Shown one piece after another: positions 1 to 8,956 of a DNA stretch of 64,000 nucleotides. This DNA comes from Aquibium oceanicum. GTDB lineage: Bacteria; Pseudomonadota; Alphaproteobacteria; Rhizobiales; Rhizobiaceae. Made by a program: the position numbers and the translations under genes. Where the stretch lies: the NCBI RefSeq assembly GCF_001889605.1, contig NZ_CP018171.1:1488001-1552000 (forward strand). The letters run 5' to 3'. The notes beneath the pieces were generated by a model that made no database searches, was not told the DNA's origin, and saw nothing but the letters and a program-made list of their open reading frames with translations. Within the stretch, counting starts at the first letter, position 1; each line of letters begins with the position of its first letter.

Positions 1-440
1 TCGGCTCGGGAACCACGGGCGCGGTCGCTAAGCGTCTCGGCCGCCACTTCGTCGGCATAGAGCGCGAGCAGGCCTACATCGACGCCGCAACGGCGCGCAT
101 CGCCGCCGTCGAACCGCTGGAGGCACCCGAACTCGCCTCGATGACGGGAAAGCGCGCCGAGCCGCGCGTCGCCTTCGTCAGCCTCATCGAAAGCGGGATG
201 ATTGCGCCGGGGACCCTCCTGTCGGACGCCCGCCGCCGCTGGACAGCCAGCGTGCGTGCCGACGGCACGCTGGCGATCGGCTCCGAGGCCGGCTCAATCC
301 ACCGCATGGGCGCCCGCGTCCAGGGCCTCGACGCCTGCAACGGCTGGACCTTCTGGCACTACGAGGCAGGCGGCAAGATGCAGCCGATCGACGACCTGCG
401 CCGGCAGGTCCGGGACGGGATGGTCGCAGCTGGGGCTTGA
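1..440 (+). CDS. ccrM: CcrM-type adenine-N6 DNA methyltransferase, C-terminal part (5' truncated by window)
   Basis: Reading in frame from base 3 gives about 145 residues up to a TGA stop; the N-terminal two thirds lie before the window. The visible part opens with [14 protein letters not shown], the motif I region of beta-class methyltransferases (SAM binding), followed by HFVGIE, then a C-terminal RAMA-like extension ending in GWTFWHYE. This arrangement is typical of CcrM, which methylates the A of GANTC and times the cell cycle in alphaproteobacteria. The catalytic DPPY motif is outside the window, so target specificity is inferred from family only. Confidence 0.85.
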   Translation, partial: GSGTTGAVAKRLGRHFVGIEREQAYIDAATARIAAVEPLEAPELASMTGKRAEPRVAFVSLIESGMIAPGTLLSDARRRWTASVRADGTLAIGSEAGSIHRMGARVQGLDACNGWTFWHYEAGGKMQPIDDLRRQVRDGMVAAGA

Positions 441-443
441 GAC

Positions 444-545
444 TCAGGCTTTGTAGTGGAAGCGGCAACTGACGATCGCGATCGCCTCGTGGTCGCCGGC
501 TCCGGTGATGCGATAAACGAGACGATACGCGATCCGAGCGAAATC
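444..545 (-). pseudogene. C-terminal relic of a Txe/YoeB-like (RelE superfamily) toxin
   Basis: On the minus strand, a frame ending in TGA at 444-446 encodes RIAYRLVYRI, then SCRFHYKA. This matches the end of Txe/YoeB toxins (HRLVY...CRYHY), where the final His-Tyr belongs to the RNase active site. No start codon, N-terminal half or antitoxin is visible. The upstream part of the frame runs into the 3' end of the HAD gene, so only the tail survives. It is most likely the remains of a toxin-antitoxin pair deleted between ccrM and the HAD gene. The match is by eye and short. Confidence 0.5.
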
Positions 546-1170
546 AATTTCGCGCGGCGACCGGCCATACGCCGGCCCGCCCGAGATCGCGCCTCAGCGT
601 GTCGGGATCGGTGAACAGCACCGCCTGCCAGCCGGCCGCCTTGGCGCCCTCGACGTTCTTCGGGCTGTCGTCGATGAACAGCGACCCCGCCGGGTCGAGC
701 CCGAAACTCTCGGCGTGAAGGTCGTAGATCGCCCGGTCAGGCTTGATCAGCTTCACCTCGCCCGAGACCGTCACGCCGCGCGGCCGCGTCAGGAAGGGAA
801 ACCGCGCCTGCGCCTCCGCAAAGGTGTCGGTGGCGAAGTTGGTCAGCATGGTCACGTCGCGGCCGGCCTCGATCAGGCCCAGCATGATCTCCACCGACCC
901 GTCATAGGCGTGCGGCACCATCTCGTGCCAGAAGCGCCGGAAGGCACGGATGTTCTCCTCTTCGTCCGGATGCTGCGCGATCAACAGCGCCTCGGCCTCC
1001 TCCCAACTGCGGCCGCGGTCCTGCTCAAGGTTCCAGTCCGACGTGCAGACGTTGGCGAAGAACCACTCCCTCTTCGCCTCGTCGGGGATAACGCGGCTGA
1101 ACGGCAGGTTCGGATCGTAGTGGATCAGCACCCGGCCGATGTCGAACACGATATGGCGGATCTCCGGCAT
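544..1170 (-). CDS. HAD-superfamily hydrolase, YihX-like
   Basis: A 208-residue protein. Motif I is FDIGRVLIHYD, the D-x-G form used by YihX-type sugar-phosphate phosphatases rather than the usual D-x-D. Motif II is MLTNFA, motif III the Lys in LIKPD, and motif IV FIDDSPKNVEGA, all in the expected order. The fold predicts a cytoplasmic phosphatase; the substrate is unknown. Its ATG shares one base with the mutY stop (TGATG), so it is translationally coupled to mutY and probably co-transcribed. Its 3' end overlaps the toxin relic by two bases. Confidence 0.85.
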   Translation of the reverse strand: MPEIRHIVFDIGRVLIHYDPNLPFSRVIPDEAKREWFFANVCTSDWNLEQDRGRSWEEAEALLIAQHPDEEENIRAFRRFWHEMVPHAYDGSVEIMLGLIEAGRDVTMLTNFATDTFAEAQARFPFLTRPRGVTVSGEVKLIKPDRAIYDLHAESFGLDPAGSLFIDDSPKNVEGAKAAGWQAVLFTDPDTLRRDLGRAGVWPVAARN

Positions 1171-2303
1171 CAGTTTCTCCGTTGCTGGCGGTTCTGGACC
1201 GGCTTCAGCGTCGCGCCCGGTATCGCAGCTTCGATCGCCTTTTTCATGACGGTTGGCAGGGCCTCGCTGTGGATATCGGCGGCGGCCGACCACCAGCAGC
1301 CGTCCGGCGCAGCGCGGTCGATGTTCGCCCGGTAGACCGAAAGACGAAGCTCGAAATGCGTGAAAACGTGGCCGACCATTCCCGCCGGCTCCCATTCGGC
1401 CTCGAACGGCGCGGCCTCCAGCCCCGGCTCCCCGTCCTGCCGCGAGGTCCAGCCCGAAGTCGGCGGCTCGCTCATGCCGCCTAGCAGGCCGGTCTCGGGC
1501 CGCTTGCGCAGGAGGATCGCGCCGTCGTTTCGCTGCGCGACGAAGGCGGCGCCGAGCCGCTTGGGCTTCTCCGCCTTCGGCGCCTTCACCGGAAAGCGCT
1601 CCGGCTCGTCCCCGAGAAAGGCGAGGCAGTCCCCATTCACCGGACACAACGCGCAGGCCGGTCGCCTGGGCGTGCAGATCGTGGCGCCGAGATCCATCGT
1701 CGCCTGCGCGAAATCGCCGGGGCGTGCGGCCGGCAGGATGGACTGCACGAAGGCGCGGATCTGCGGCTTGGCCGCCGGAAGCGGTGTGGCGATCGAGCGC
1801 AACCGCGTCGCGACCCGCTCGACATTGCCGTCGACCACCGCGACCGGACGATCGAAGGCGATCGCGGCAATCGCCGCCGCGGTGTAGTCGCCGATGCCGG
1901 GCAGCGATTTCAAAAGGTCGAGATCCGCCGGAAATTCTCCGCCGAACCGCTCCACCACCGCCTCGGCGCATTTCTTGAGGTTCCGTGCCCGCGAGTAGTA
2001 GCCGAGCCCGGCCCATACCTTCATGATGTCGTCGCCGGGCGCGCCGGCCAGCGCCCGCACGCTCGGCCAGCGGCTGGTGAAGGTCTCGAAATAGGGCTTC
2101 ACCGCCTGCACGGTCGTCTGCTGGAGCATGATTTCGGACAGCCAGACGCGGTAGGGGTCGGGCCGCTCGCCTGCGGCGATGCGGGCCGGCGGCAGGCGCC
2201 AGGGCAGGCTGCGGTGGTGCCGGTCGTACCAGGCAAGCAACTGCGCCCCGGTGGCGCGCGCATCGGCGGATGCACCCTTTGGATTTAACTTCGCCATAGA
2301 CAT
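1170..2303 (-). CDS. mutY: A/G-specific adenine DNA glycosylase MutY
   Basis: A 377-residue protein that removes adenine mispaired with 8-oxoguanine. The catalytic Glu lies in LSEIMLQQTT (E57), the helix-hairpin-helix is LPGIGDY (about 134-140), and the catalytic Asp is in VVDGN (D158). A [4Fe-4S] cluster motif C-x6-C-x2-C-x5-C uses C210, C217, C220 and C226. A NUDIX-like C-terminal domain for 8-oxoG recognition follows. Met1 is taken at 2303; a second ATG two codons later (2297) is equally possible. The gene is divergent from the DUF721 gene and coupled to the HAD gene downstream. Confidence 0.95.
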   Translation of the reverse strand: MSMAKLNPKGASADARATGAQLLAWYDRHHRSLPWRLPPARIAAGERPDPYRVWLSEIMLQQTTVQAVKPYFETFTSRWPSVRALAGAPGDDIMKVWAGLGYYSRARNLKKCAEAVVERFGGEFPADLDLLKSLPGIGDYTAAAIAAIAFDRPVAVVDGNVERVATRLRSIATPLPAAKPQIRAFVQSILPAARPGDFAQATMDLGATICTPRRPACALCPVNGDCLAFLGDEPERFPVKAPKAEKPKRLGAAFVAQRNDGAILLRKRPETGLLGGMSEPPTSGWTSRQDGEPGLEAAPFEAEWEPAGMVGHVFTHFELRLSVYRANIDRAAPDGCWWSAAADIHSEALPTVMKKAIEAAIPGATLKPVQNRQQRRN

Positions 2304-2378
2304 GCGGTAGGGTCGCGCTCCAGCGGCATCAGGATCGGTCGCGGCATAGCAGACCCGCCGCCGGTCAGGAACAGCATC

Positions 2379-2876
2379 ATGGCGGCCAGACCCCGCAGCA
2401 ACCAGCCCGTGCCCGTCAGCGATCTGGCGAGCGACATCATCGACCCGGTCCTGCGCAAGCGCGCCGGCGTCTCGATCGGCCTCGTCCAGTCCTGGGACGA
2501 AATAGCCGGGGCGAAGCTCGCGCGGTCGAGCCGACCGGAAAAGATCGTATGGCCGCGGCGGCTGCACGAGGAAGACCCTTTCGAACCGGCCACGCTGGTC
2601 ATCGCCTGCGAGGGCGCGGCGGCCCTGCATCTCCAGCACGAGACCGGCGAGATCATCGGCCGCGTCAACGCCTTTCTCGGCTTCGCGGCGATCGGACGTA
2701 TCAAAATCGTGCAGAAGCCGGTGCTCGCCCATCGCGGGCCCGAGCCCGCAAAGTTGCGCGAACTCGACCGAGAGGAGGCATCGCGGCTTGCGCGATCCGT
2801 CGGCGGCATCGAGGACGAAAGCCTGCGCGCATCGCTGGAGCGGCTTGGGCGTTCGGTGCTCGGCTCCCGCAAGTAA
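2379..2876 (+). CDS. DUF721 (DciA-like) domain protein
   Basis: A 165-residue protein with the DUF721 pattern. A helical start (SDLASDIIDPVLRKR) leads into VQSWDEIAG, then a beta-rich part with LVIACEGAAALHLQHE. The fold resembles the KH-like domain of DciA, the loader of replicative helicase in many bacteria, but whether alphaproteobacterial versions at this locus load helicase is not established. The position, divergent from mutY and ahead of a DsbA-like gene and smc, is a familiar Rhizobiales neighbourhood. Confidence 0.8.
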   Translation: MAARPRSNQPVPVSDLASDIIDPVLRKRAGVSIGLVQSWDEIAGAKLARSSRPEKIVWPRRLHEEDPFEPATLVIACEGAAALHLQHETGEIIGRVNAFLGFAAIGRIKIVQKPVLAHRGPEPAKLRELDREEASRLARSVGGIEDESLRASLERLGRSVLGSRK

Positions 2877-3039
2877 ACTCCGAGATTCCGGATCGCCGGG
2901 GGCGTCATAGCGCCATCGTGAAGCCCGGCACGCGGATTCGTGCTGGGAACCGGCGCCCGCTTGCCTTAAATACCGCCCAACTATGGCTTATTGAATGCAA
3001 GAAGCCGCACAATCGCAACAATGGTCGGGTGATTCGCAA

Positions 3040-3720
3040 ATGGTACGTTCGATTTCGCGTCGTCAGGTGGTCGGTGCGCTGGCAATGTTCTCGGCTCTTC
3101 CGCTGATCGCTTCGTGCAGCGATTCGGTGGGTGAAGCGCAGGCGCAGTCGCCCACCGGAACTGCTCCCAAACCGGCCGGCACCGTCGACATGTCGGATCT
3201 GATGAAGCCCGGCGCGCTGCCCGACAAGGTGATGGGCCAGCAAGACGCGCCGGTCACCATCGTCGAATACGCATCGATGACTTGCCCGCATTGCGCCCAT
3301 TTCCACGAGGCGACGCTTCCGGCGCTGAAGGAGAAGTACATCGACACTGGCAAGGTGAAGCTGATCCTGCGCGAATTTCCCTTCGACCCGCGCGCCGAGG
3401 CAGGCTTCATGCTGGCGCGCTGCGCCGACGACAAGTATTTCCCGATGGTCGACGTGCTGTTCGCCCAGCAGGATGCGTGGGCGCCGGTCAAGGATGCTCG
3501 CACCGCGCTCCTGCAGATCTCGCGCCTGGCCGGTTTTTCACAGGAGTCCTTCGAGGCTTGCTTGACGAACCAGCAGCTTCTGGAGGATGTCAGGTCGGTG
3601 AAGGACCATGGCGTGGAACTGGGCGTGGATTCGACACCGACATTCTTCATCGACGGCAAGCGGTATCCGGGGGCGCTCACGATTGACCAGATGTCGGCGA
3701 TCATCGATCCGCTGCTCTGA
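3040..3720 (+). CDS. DsbA-family thiol:disulfide interchange lipoprotein
   Basis: A 226-residue protein from the ATG at 3040; an upstream in-frame ATG (2995) would only add a polar leader before the signal sequence. The N-terminus has an SRRQVVGA twin-arginine-like stretch, a hydrophobic core and a lipobox ending LIASC, so export with possible lipid anchoring is predicted. The thioredoxin-fold active site is C-P-H-C (C82 and C85), inside MTCPHCAHFH, and the cis-Pro loop is STPTFFIDGK. This is the DsbA/BdbD-like class seen in Rhizobiales, likely a periplasmic thiol oxidoreductase. It sits 60 bp upstream of smc. Confidence 0.9.
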   Translation: MVRSISRRQVVGALAMFSALPLIASCSDSVGEAQAQSPTGTAPKPAGTVDMSDLMKPGALPDKVMGQQDAPVTIVEYASMTCPHCAHFHEATLPALKEKYIDTGKVKLILREFPFDPRAEAGFMLARCADDKYFPMVDVLFAQQDAWAPVKDARTALLQISRLAGFSQESFEACLTNQQLLEDVRSVKDHGVELGVDSTPTFFIDGKRYPGALTIDQMSAIIDPLL

Positions 3721-3780
3721 CGTCGCCCTGACGGGCGGGCGGGGCAAGACCGCGCCCGCATTGCGCGGCGGGCCGGCCTG

Positions 3781-6700
3781 ATGCACTTTTCCCGCCTCCG
3801 TCTCCTCGGTTTCAAATCCTTCGTCGAGCCCGCCGACTTCATGATTGAAGGCGGGCTGACCGGCGTGGTCGGCCCCAATGGCTGCGGCAAGTCCAATCTT
3901 GTCGAGGCCCTGCGCTGGGTCATGGGCGAGAATTCTTACAAGAACATGCGCGCGTCCGGCATGGACGACGTCATTTTCTCCGGCTCGGGCACACGGCCGG
4001 CACGCAACACGGCCGAGGTCACGCTCTTTCTCGACAATGCCGAGCGCAAGGCGCCACCCGCCTGGAACGACGCCGACGAGTTGCAGGTTTCGCGCCGCAT
4101 CGAGCGCGAGGCTGGCTCCGTGTACCGCATCAACGGCAAGGAAGCACGTGCCAAGGACGTACAGTTGCTCTTCGCCGACCAGTCGACCGGCGCGCGTTCG
4201 CCTTCGATGGTCGGGCAGGGCCGCATTGGCGAACTGATCCAGGCCAAGCCCCAGGCGCGCCGGGCGCTGCTCGAAGAGGCGGCCGGTATCTCCGGTCTCC
4301 ACTCGCGCCGGCACGAGGCGGAGCTTCGCCTGCGAGCAGCGGAGCAAAACCTCGAACGGCTCGATGACGTCACCCGCGAACTCGAGGCCCAGATCGAAAG
4401 CCTGAAGCGCCAGGCGCGGCAGGCCTCCCGCTTCAAGAATCTGTCGTCCGAAATCCGCCAGGCCGAGGCGATCCTGCTCCACCTGCGCTGGTCGCAGGCC
4501 AAAGCGCAGGAAGCCGAGGCGCAGTCGGCGCTCTCGGCCGCGACTTCGCTCGTCGGCGAACGTGCGCAGGCGCAGATGAACACCGCCAAGGATCAGGCCG
4601 TCGGCGCCATGAAACTGCCCGAACTGCGCGATGCCGAGGCTGCCGCGGCCGCCGCGCTCCAGCGCTTGACCATCGCCCGTACCCAGATCGAGGAGGAGGC
4701 CGAGCGCCTGCGCGCCCGCACCGCCGAGCTCGACAAGCGCATTGCCCAGCTTGACGCCGACATGGCGCGCGAGGAGCGCATGGTGCGCGACAATGCCGAG
4801 ACGCTGGCGCGGCTTAGCGAGGAAGAGGCGGTCCTGAAGAGCGAGCAGGCCGGCTCCACCGATCGCGAGGCCTCCGCGCGTCTCGCGCTGGAGGAGGCGA
4901 CGCAGCGCCTCGCCGCCAGCGAAGCCGCGCTTGCGAAGGTCACGGCGGAACGCGCCGAGGCCAATGCCGCGCGCACCCAGTTCGAGCGCGCCGTGCGCGA
5001 GCATTCCGAGCGCAGGACGCGCCTCGACCGACAGCTTGGCGAGGCCAGGGCCGAAATGGAGACGATCGCCGCGCGGCTTTCCGCGCTGCCGGACCCGGCC
5101 GAGAAGAAGCGCCTCGTCGAACAGGCAGAAGTGGCAGTCACGGAAGCCGAGGCGGCTGCGGTCGCCTCCGAACGGCGGGTGAGCGAGGCGCGCTCGAAGG
5201 AAGGATCGCTGCGGCCGCTGGTGCAGGAAACGCGGGCCGCGTTGCAGCGCATCGAGACCGAGGCGCGCACGCTGGCAAAGATCCTGAATGCCGGCTCCTC
5301 CGATCTCTTCCCGGCGGTGCTGGAGCAGATAAAGGTGGATCGCGGATACGAGACCGCGATGGGTGCCGCCCTCGGCGAGGACCTCGACGCACCGCTCGAC
5401 CGGGCGGCGCCCGCGCATTGGGGGGGGATCGACGTCACTGACGGTGACCCGCGACTTCCCGAGGGCGTTTCGCCGCTGGCCGACAAGGTGCGCGCGCCGG
5501 GCCAGCTCGCCCGTCGCCTGGCGCAGATCGGCATCGTCGACAAGGACGACGGTTCTCGTCTCCAGGCGATGCTCGCGCCCGGCCAGCGCCTCGTCAGCCG
5601 CGAGGGTGCCGTCTGGCGCTGGGACGGGTTCGTCGCCGGTGCCGACGCGCCGACCGCCGCCGCGCAGCGGCTGGCGCAGAAGAACCGGCTGGCCGAGCTC
5701 GACCAGGAGGCATCAGCGGCCGGCGCCAAGGTGCGGGAGGCGGAAGCCGTGCTCGCCGAAGCGGAAGCCGCCGTACGTTCGCTGGTCGACGCCGAGAAGG
5801 CGGCGAGAGAGGCCTGGCGTGCCGGCCAGCGCGCGCTCGGCGCGGCCCGCGACGAACTCGCCAAGGCGGAGCGTTCCGCCGGGGAGCTCGCGACCCGCCG
5901 GGCCGCCTTGCAGGAAGCACTGGCGCGCATCGAGGAAAGCCGCAACGAAGAGTCGCGACTGCTCGGAGAGGCGGAGGCGGCGCTGTCTGGTGCGCCCGAT
6001 CCTCGCGACCTCCAGTCCGCCTTCGAGCGACAGACCGCAATCGTGGCGCAGGATCGCAGCGCGGTTGCCGAAGCGCGGGCGGCCAACGATGGGCTGAAGC
6101 GCGAGGCCGAGGCCCGTGAGCGCCGACTGGAAACGATCGCAAAGGACCGCGCCACCTGGATATCGCGCGCGGAGAATGCCGACCGCCAGATCGCCGCGCT
6201 CGGCGAGCGCCGCACCGAGGCGGCGGCCGAGCGCGAGGCCATGGCCGACGCTCCGGACGACCTCGACCAGCGCCGCCGCGCCCTCATGTCACAGCTATCG
6301 GAAACCGAACGCAAGCGCCGCGAGGCCGCCGACCGGCTGGCGGAAGCCGAGACGCGGCAAGCCGCGCTCGACAAGGCCGCCAACGCGGCGATCCAGGGGC
6401 TGGCCGAATCGCGCGAGGCGCGCGCCCGCGCCGAAGAACGCCTTACCGCAGCCGACGAACGCAGCCGGGACGCCGAGGCGCGTATCCAGGAGGCTCTGGG
6501 CGTCCAGCCGCACCTGGTGATCCGCCAGACCGGCCTCGCCCCCGGTGATCCGCTCCCCGACATGGTAGAGGTCGAGCGCAAGGTCGATCGGCTCAAGATC
6601 GAGCGCGAGCGGCTCGGTGCCGTCAACCTGCGGGCGGAGGATGAGCAGCGGGAACTGTCCGACCGCCTGGAACTGATCGTCTCGGAGCGCGAGGACATCG

Positions 6701-7239
6701 TAGAAGCGATCAAGAAGCTGCGCCAGGCGATCCAGAGCTTGAACAAGGAGGGCCGCGACCGGCTGCTCGCCGCCTTCGACCAGGTCAACGCCCAATTCCA
6801 GCGGCTGTTCACCCACCTTTTCGGCGGCGGCACGGCGGAACTCCAGCTGATCGAATCGGAGGATCCGCTGGAAGCCGGTTTGGAGATTGTCGCCCGCCCG
6901 CCCGGCAAGAAGCCGCAGACCATGACGTTGCTTTCGGGTGGCGAGCAGGCGCTGACGGCGATGGCGCTGATCTTCGCCGTCTTCCTCACCAATCCCGCGC
7001 CGATCTGCGTGCTCGACGAGGTCGACGCCCCGCTCGACGACCACAATGTCGAGCGCTTCTGCAACCTGATGGACGAAATGGCGCGCACCACCCAGACGCG
7101 CTTCGTCATCATCACCCACAATCCCATCACCATGGCGCGCATGAACCGCCTCTTCGGCGTCACCATGGCCGAGCAGGGCGTCAGCCAGCTGGTCTCGGTC
7201 GACCTCCAGACCGCCGAACGAATCCGTGAAGCGGGATGA
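3781..7239 (+). CDS. smc: Chromosome segregation ATPase SMC
   Basis: A 1152-residue SMC of full family length. Walker A is GPNGCGKSN (31-39), the ABC signature LLSGGEQALTAMAL is near residue 1050, and Walker B PICVLDEVDAPLDD near 1074, forming the composite ATPase head. Two long coiled coils very rich in Glu, Arg and Ala (about 170-490 and 640-1000) flank a hinge at about 500-630. It condenses and segregates the chromosome, in most bacteria with ScpA and ScpB; those genes are not in the window. Confidence 0.97.
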   Translation: MHFSRLRLLGFKSFVEPADFMIEGGLTGVVGPNGCGKSNLVEALRWVMGENSYKNMRASGMDDVIFSGSGTRPARNTAEVTLFLDNAERKAPPAWNDADELQVSRRIEREAGSVYRINGKEARAKDVQLLFADQSTGARSPSMVGQGRIGELIQAKPQARRALLEEAAGISGLHSRRHEAELRLRAAEQNLERLDDVTRELEAQIESLKRQARQASRFKNLSSEIRQAEAILLHLRWSQAKAQEAEAQSALSAATSLVGERAQAQMNTAKDQAVGAMKLPELRDAEAAAAAALQRLTIARTQIEEEAERLRARTAELDKRIAQLDADMAREERMVRDNAETLARLSEEEAVLKSEQAGSTDREASARLALEEATQRLAASEAALAKVTAERAEANAARTQFERAVREHSERRTRLDRQLGEARAEMETIAARLSALPDPAEKKRLVEQAEVAVTEAEAAAVASERRVSEARSKEGSLRPLVQETRAALQRIETEARTLAKILNAGSSDLFPAVLEQIKVDRGYETAMGAALGEDLDAPLDRAAPAHWGGIDVTDGDPRLPEGVSPLADKVRAPGQLARRLAQIGIVDKDDGSRLQAMLAPGQRLVSREGAVWRWDGFVAGADAPTAAAQRLAQKNRLAELDQEASAAGAKVREAEAVLAEAEAAVRSLVDAEKAAREAWRAGQRALGAARDELAKAERSAGELATRRAALQEALARIEESRNEESRLLGEAEAALSGAPDPRDLQSAFERQTAIVAQDRSAVAEARAANDGLKREAEARERRLETIAKDRATWISRAENADRQIAALGERRTEAAAEREAMADAPDDLDQRRRALMSQLSETERKRREAADRLAEAETRQAALDKAANAAIQGLAESREARARAEERLTAADERSRDAEARIQEALGVQPHLVIRQTGLAPGDPLPDMVEVERKVDRLKIERERLGAVNLRAEDEQRELSDRLELIVSEREDIVEAIKKLRQAIQSLNKEGRDRLLAAFDQVNAQFQRLFTHLFGGGTAELQLIESEDPLEAGLEIVARPPGKKPQTMTLLSGGEQALTAMALIFAVFLTNPAPICVLDEVDAPLDDHNVERFCNLMDEMARTTQTRFVIITHNPITMARMNRLFGVTMAEQGVSQLVSVDLQTAERIREAG

Positions 7240-7351
7240 CTGGCGGGAGACGGCCAGACATTCTCCGACGCGCTCCTGACGCGCGGTCGAATCAACTTGA
7301 TTGAAGCCATGGTCTTGCGCACGGCCGCATGGCTCGCATCGAGGAAATACC

Positions 7352-7759
7352 ATGGCGACACAGACGAACCCAAGCGCGGAGCACGCCGCGGCACTTTCCT
7401 CGGCCCTGCAGGAACTGCACCGGGCGCTGATTCGTGCAGAGATCGGCGACGATCCCACGCTCGACAATCCCTACACGATGCTGTTCGCGCTGATCGGCGA
7501 CCCGCGATTCGCCTGGATGAAGCCCCTGTCGGAGCTGATCGCCGGCATCGACCAGAGTGTAGTCGACGGGGATGTCGACGAACCCGGCCGGCTGACGACG
7601 ATCCGCGACGAGGCTGCCGGTTTTCTGGGCGAAGGCCCCAACCCGCCGGCCGGCTTCAGGCTCCGCTACCTGATGGCGGTGCAGAAGGAACCTGCGGTGG
7701 GGCTGGCGGCGGGCCGTTTGCGCAAGACGATCGCCGCGATGCCCGGAAAGTCCGGTTGA
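7352..7759 (+). CDS. Conserved hypothetical protein (135 aa)
   Basis: The ATG at 7352 is preceded by GAGGAAA at good spacing and is preferred to the in-frame start at 7301. The protein is soluble and mostly helical: residues 10-60 contain ALQELHRALIRAEIG and PYTMLFALIGDPRFAWMKPL, then an acidic middle (VVDGDVDEPGR) and a basic C-terminus. The FALIGDPRFAWMKPLSELI segment is reminiscent of small Rhizobiales proteins of unknown function. No catalytic motif, signal or membrane segment is seen. It is convergent with the lipoprotein gene that follows. Confidence 0.65.
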   Translation: MATQTNPSAEHAAALSSALQELHRALIRAEIGDDPTLDNPYTMLFALIGDPRFAWMKPLSELIAGIDQSVVDGDVDEPGRLTTIRDEAAGFLGEGPNPPAGFRLRYLMAVQKEPAVGLAAGRLRKTIAAMPGKSG

Positions 7760-7832
7760 AAGGTCCGGATCGCATACCCGTCAGATGTGGCGCGGAGGTG
7801 GGCCTCCGGCACCATTCTTCGACTCTCGAACC

Positions 7833-8159
7833 TTATCCGCACTTCCGCCTGGCGATCGAGCGGTCCATCGCCGCGACCTCGCCGATCGCCTTACCGCGTT
7901 CCTTGTCGCTGGCGCTGCGATAGTCCGGCACGATCATGCCGACCCCGGGCTCCAGATACTTCGGCCTCTCGCCGGGGACGAGCGCTGGCCCGCTCGCGGT
8001 GATCGCGTAGCGCGCAGCGAGCGAATTTCGTTGCGCGATGAGGTCCGGACAGGCGATGGAGTCGTAATGCATCGACGAGACGATCTCGTCGTCCAGCGCC
8101 GACGACATGCATCCGCACAGGGCAAACAGCGGCACGGCGAGGACCAGCGCGAACTTCAT
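7833..8159 (-). CDS. Small putative lipoprotein of unknown function
   Basis: A 108-residue protein with a classical short signal peptide (MKFALVLAVPLFAL) followed by C-G-C; the lipobox fits with Cys17 as the acylated residue. The mature part is polar and contains SSMHYDSIACPDLIAQRNSLAARY, interrupted here only by description, and ends RSIARRKCG. Similar small lipoproteins are common in Rhizobiales and have no assigned role. Placement at the envelope is inferred from the signal only. Confidence 0.65.
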   Translation of the reverse strand: MKFALVLAVPLFALCGCMSSALDDEIVSSMHYDSIACPDLIAQRNSLAARYAITASGPALVPGERPKYLEPGVGMIVPDYRSASDKERGKAIGEVAAMDRSIARRKCG

Positions 8160-8273
8160 GGGCTTCTCCGACGGGCGACCAAAGCGGCGGCGTTTCGAAG
8201 ACTATCCAGTAAATTCCGCCGAAAGAACGACCAATTTCGCGCTACCGCGCCTTCGTGGACCGGCAGATCCCGT

Positions 8274-8873
8274 CTAGAGGTCGCCCCCGGCCAGCCACCG
8301 CCGTCCGCGTTCGTACAGCTTTTCGACCTCCGTACCGGTAAGACCCGGCATGTCGCGCTTGACCTCGTAGCCGATGCCGGTCTGGAGGTAAGCCAGATGG
8401 CGATAGCCTTCCGGAAACCGGGCCAGAAGCTCGGGGTCGAGCTTCGGGGCCTTGGTCGGGTCGATCGGGTCGAGCCGGTCCTTCTCGTAGATCGGCTGGC
8501 GCAGCACCACGCCCCAGCGGCCGTCGCGCTTTTCCAGGAAATCGTAGAAGCGGCCGGTGCACACCACGTCGCACTCCACGCCTTCCACCGCCGCACGCTG
8601 GCTGATCGTCATCTTGGTCTGGGCGATCGCGCGTACCCCGGAGAGGTCGATCGAGGTGCCGCCGAGAAAGTGCAGGATACGCACGCCGTTCTCGAAGCCC
8701 TTGCGGCTAACGGCGATGAACTGGTCGGCCGTGCCCTGGAACCAGGTCGCCATCATGCGTCCGTCGTCGTGCCACACGCCGCGGAAGCGCTCCCAGTCGC
8801 CGGCGTCGCGCCAAACCGCCCAGTTCTCCACCAGATCCCGGATGGCGAGGCGGTCGATCAGGACGTCGTTCAT
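8274..8873 (-). CDS. SnoaL-like / NTF2-fold protein
   Basis: A 199-residue protein with the SnoaL_4-type pattern: an N-terminal helix (IDRLAIRDLVENWAVWRDAG), the WERFRGVWHDDGRM strand, then GRFYDFLEKRDGRWGVVLRQ. The NTF2-like cone fold serves polyketide cyclases, small dehydratases and ring-hydroxylation beta subunits. Here no partner subunit is present, so a stand-alone isomerase, hydratase or dehydratase acting on a small ring compound is the best inference. It lies downstream of, and in the same direction as, the EthD-like gene, which fits a two-gene operon. Confidence 0.7.
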   Translation of the reverse strand: MNDVLIDRLAIRDLVENWAVWRDAGDWERFRGVWHDDGRMMATWFQGTADQFIAVSRKGFENGVRILHFLGGTSIDLSGVRAIAQTKMTISQRAAVEGVECDVVCTGRFYDFLEKRDGRWGVVLRQPIYEKDRLDPIDPTKAPKLDPELLARFPEGYRHLAYLQTGIGYEVKRDMPGLTGTEVEKLYERGRRWLAGGDL

Positions 8874-8956
8874 CGGGCGGTCTCGCGATTTCGATCGTTG
8901 GTGACGCCCCTTCTAGGTACCCGGCGCTACCGCGTAAAGGCGGCGGAGCCGCGCGC

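Noticed and set aside
4593-7394. Very long antisense frame opposite smc
   Set aside because: It is a by-product of the Glu/Arg/Ala coiled-coil codons of smc; its Ser/Arg-rich product is implausible.
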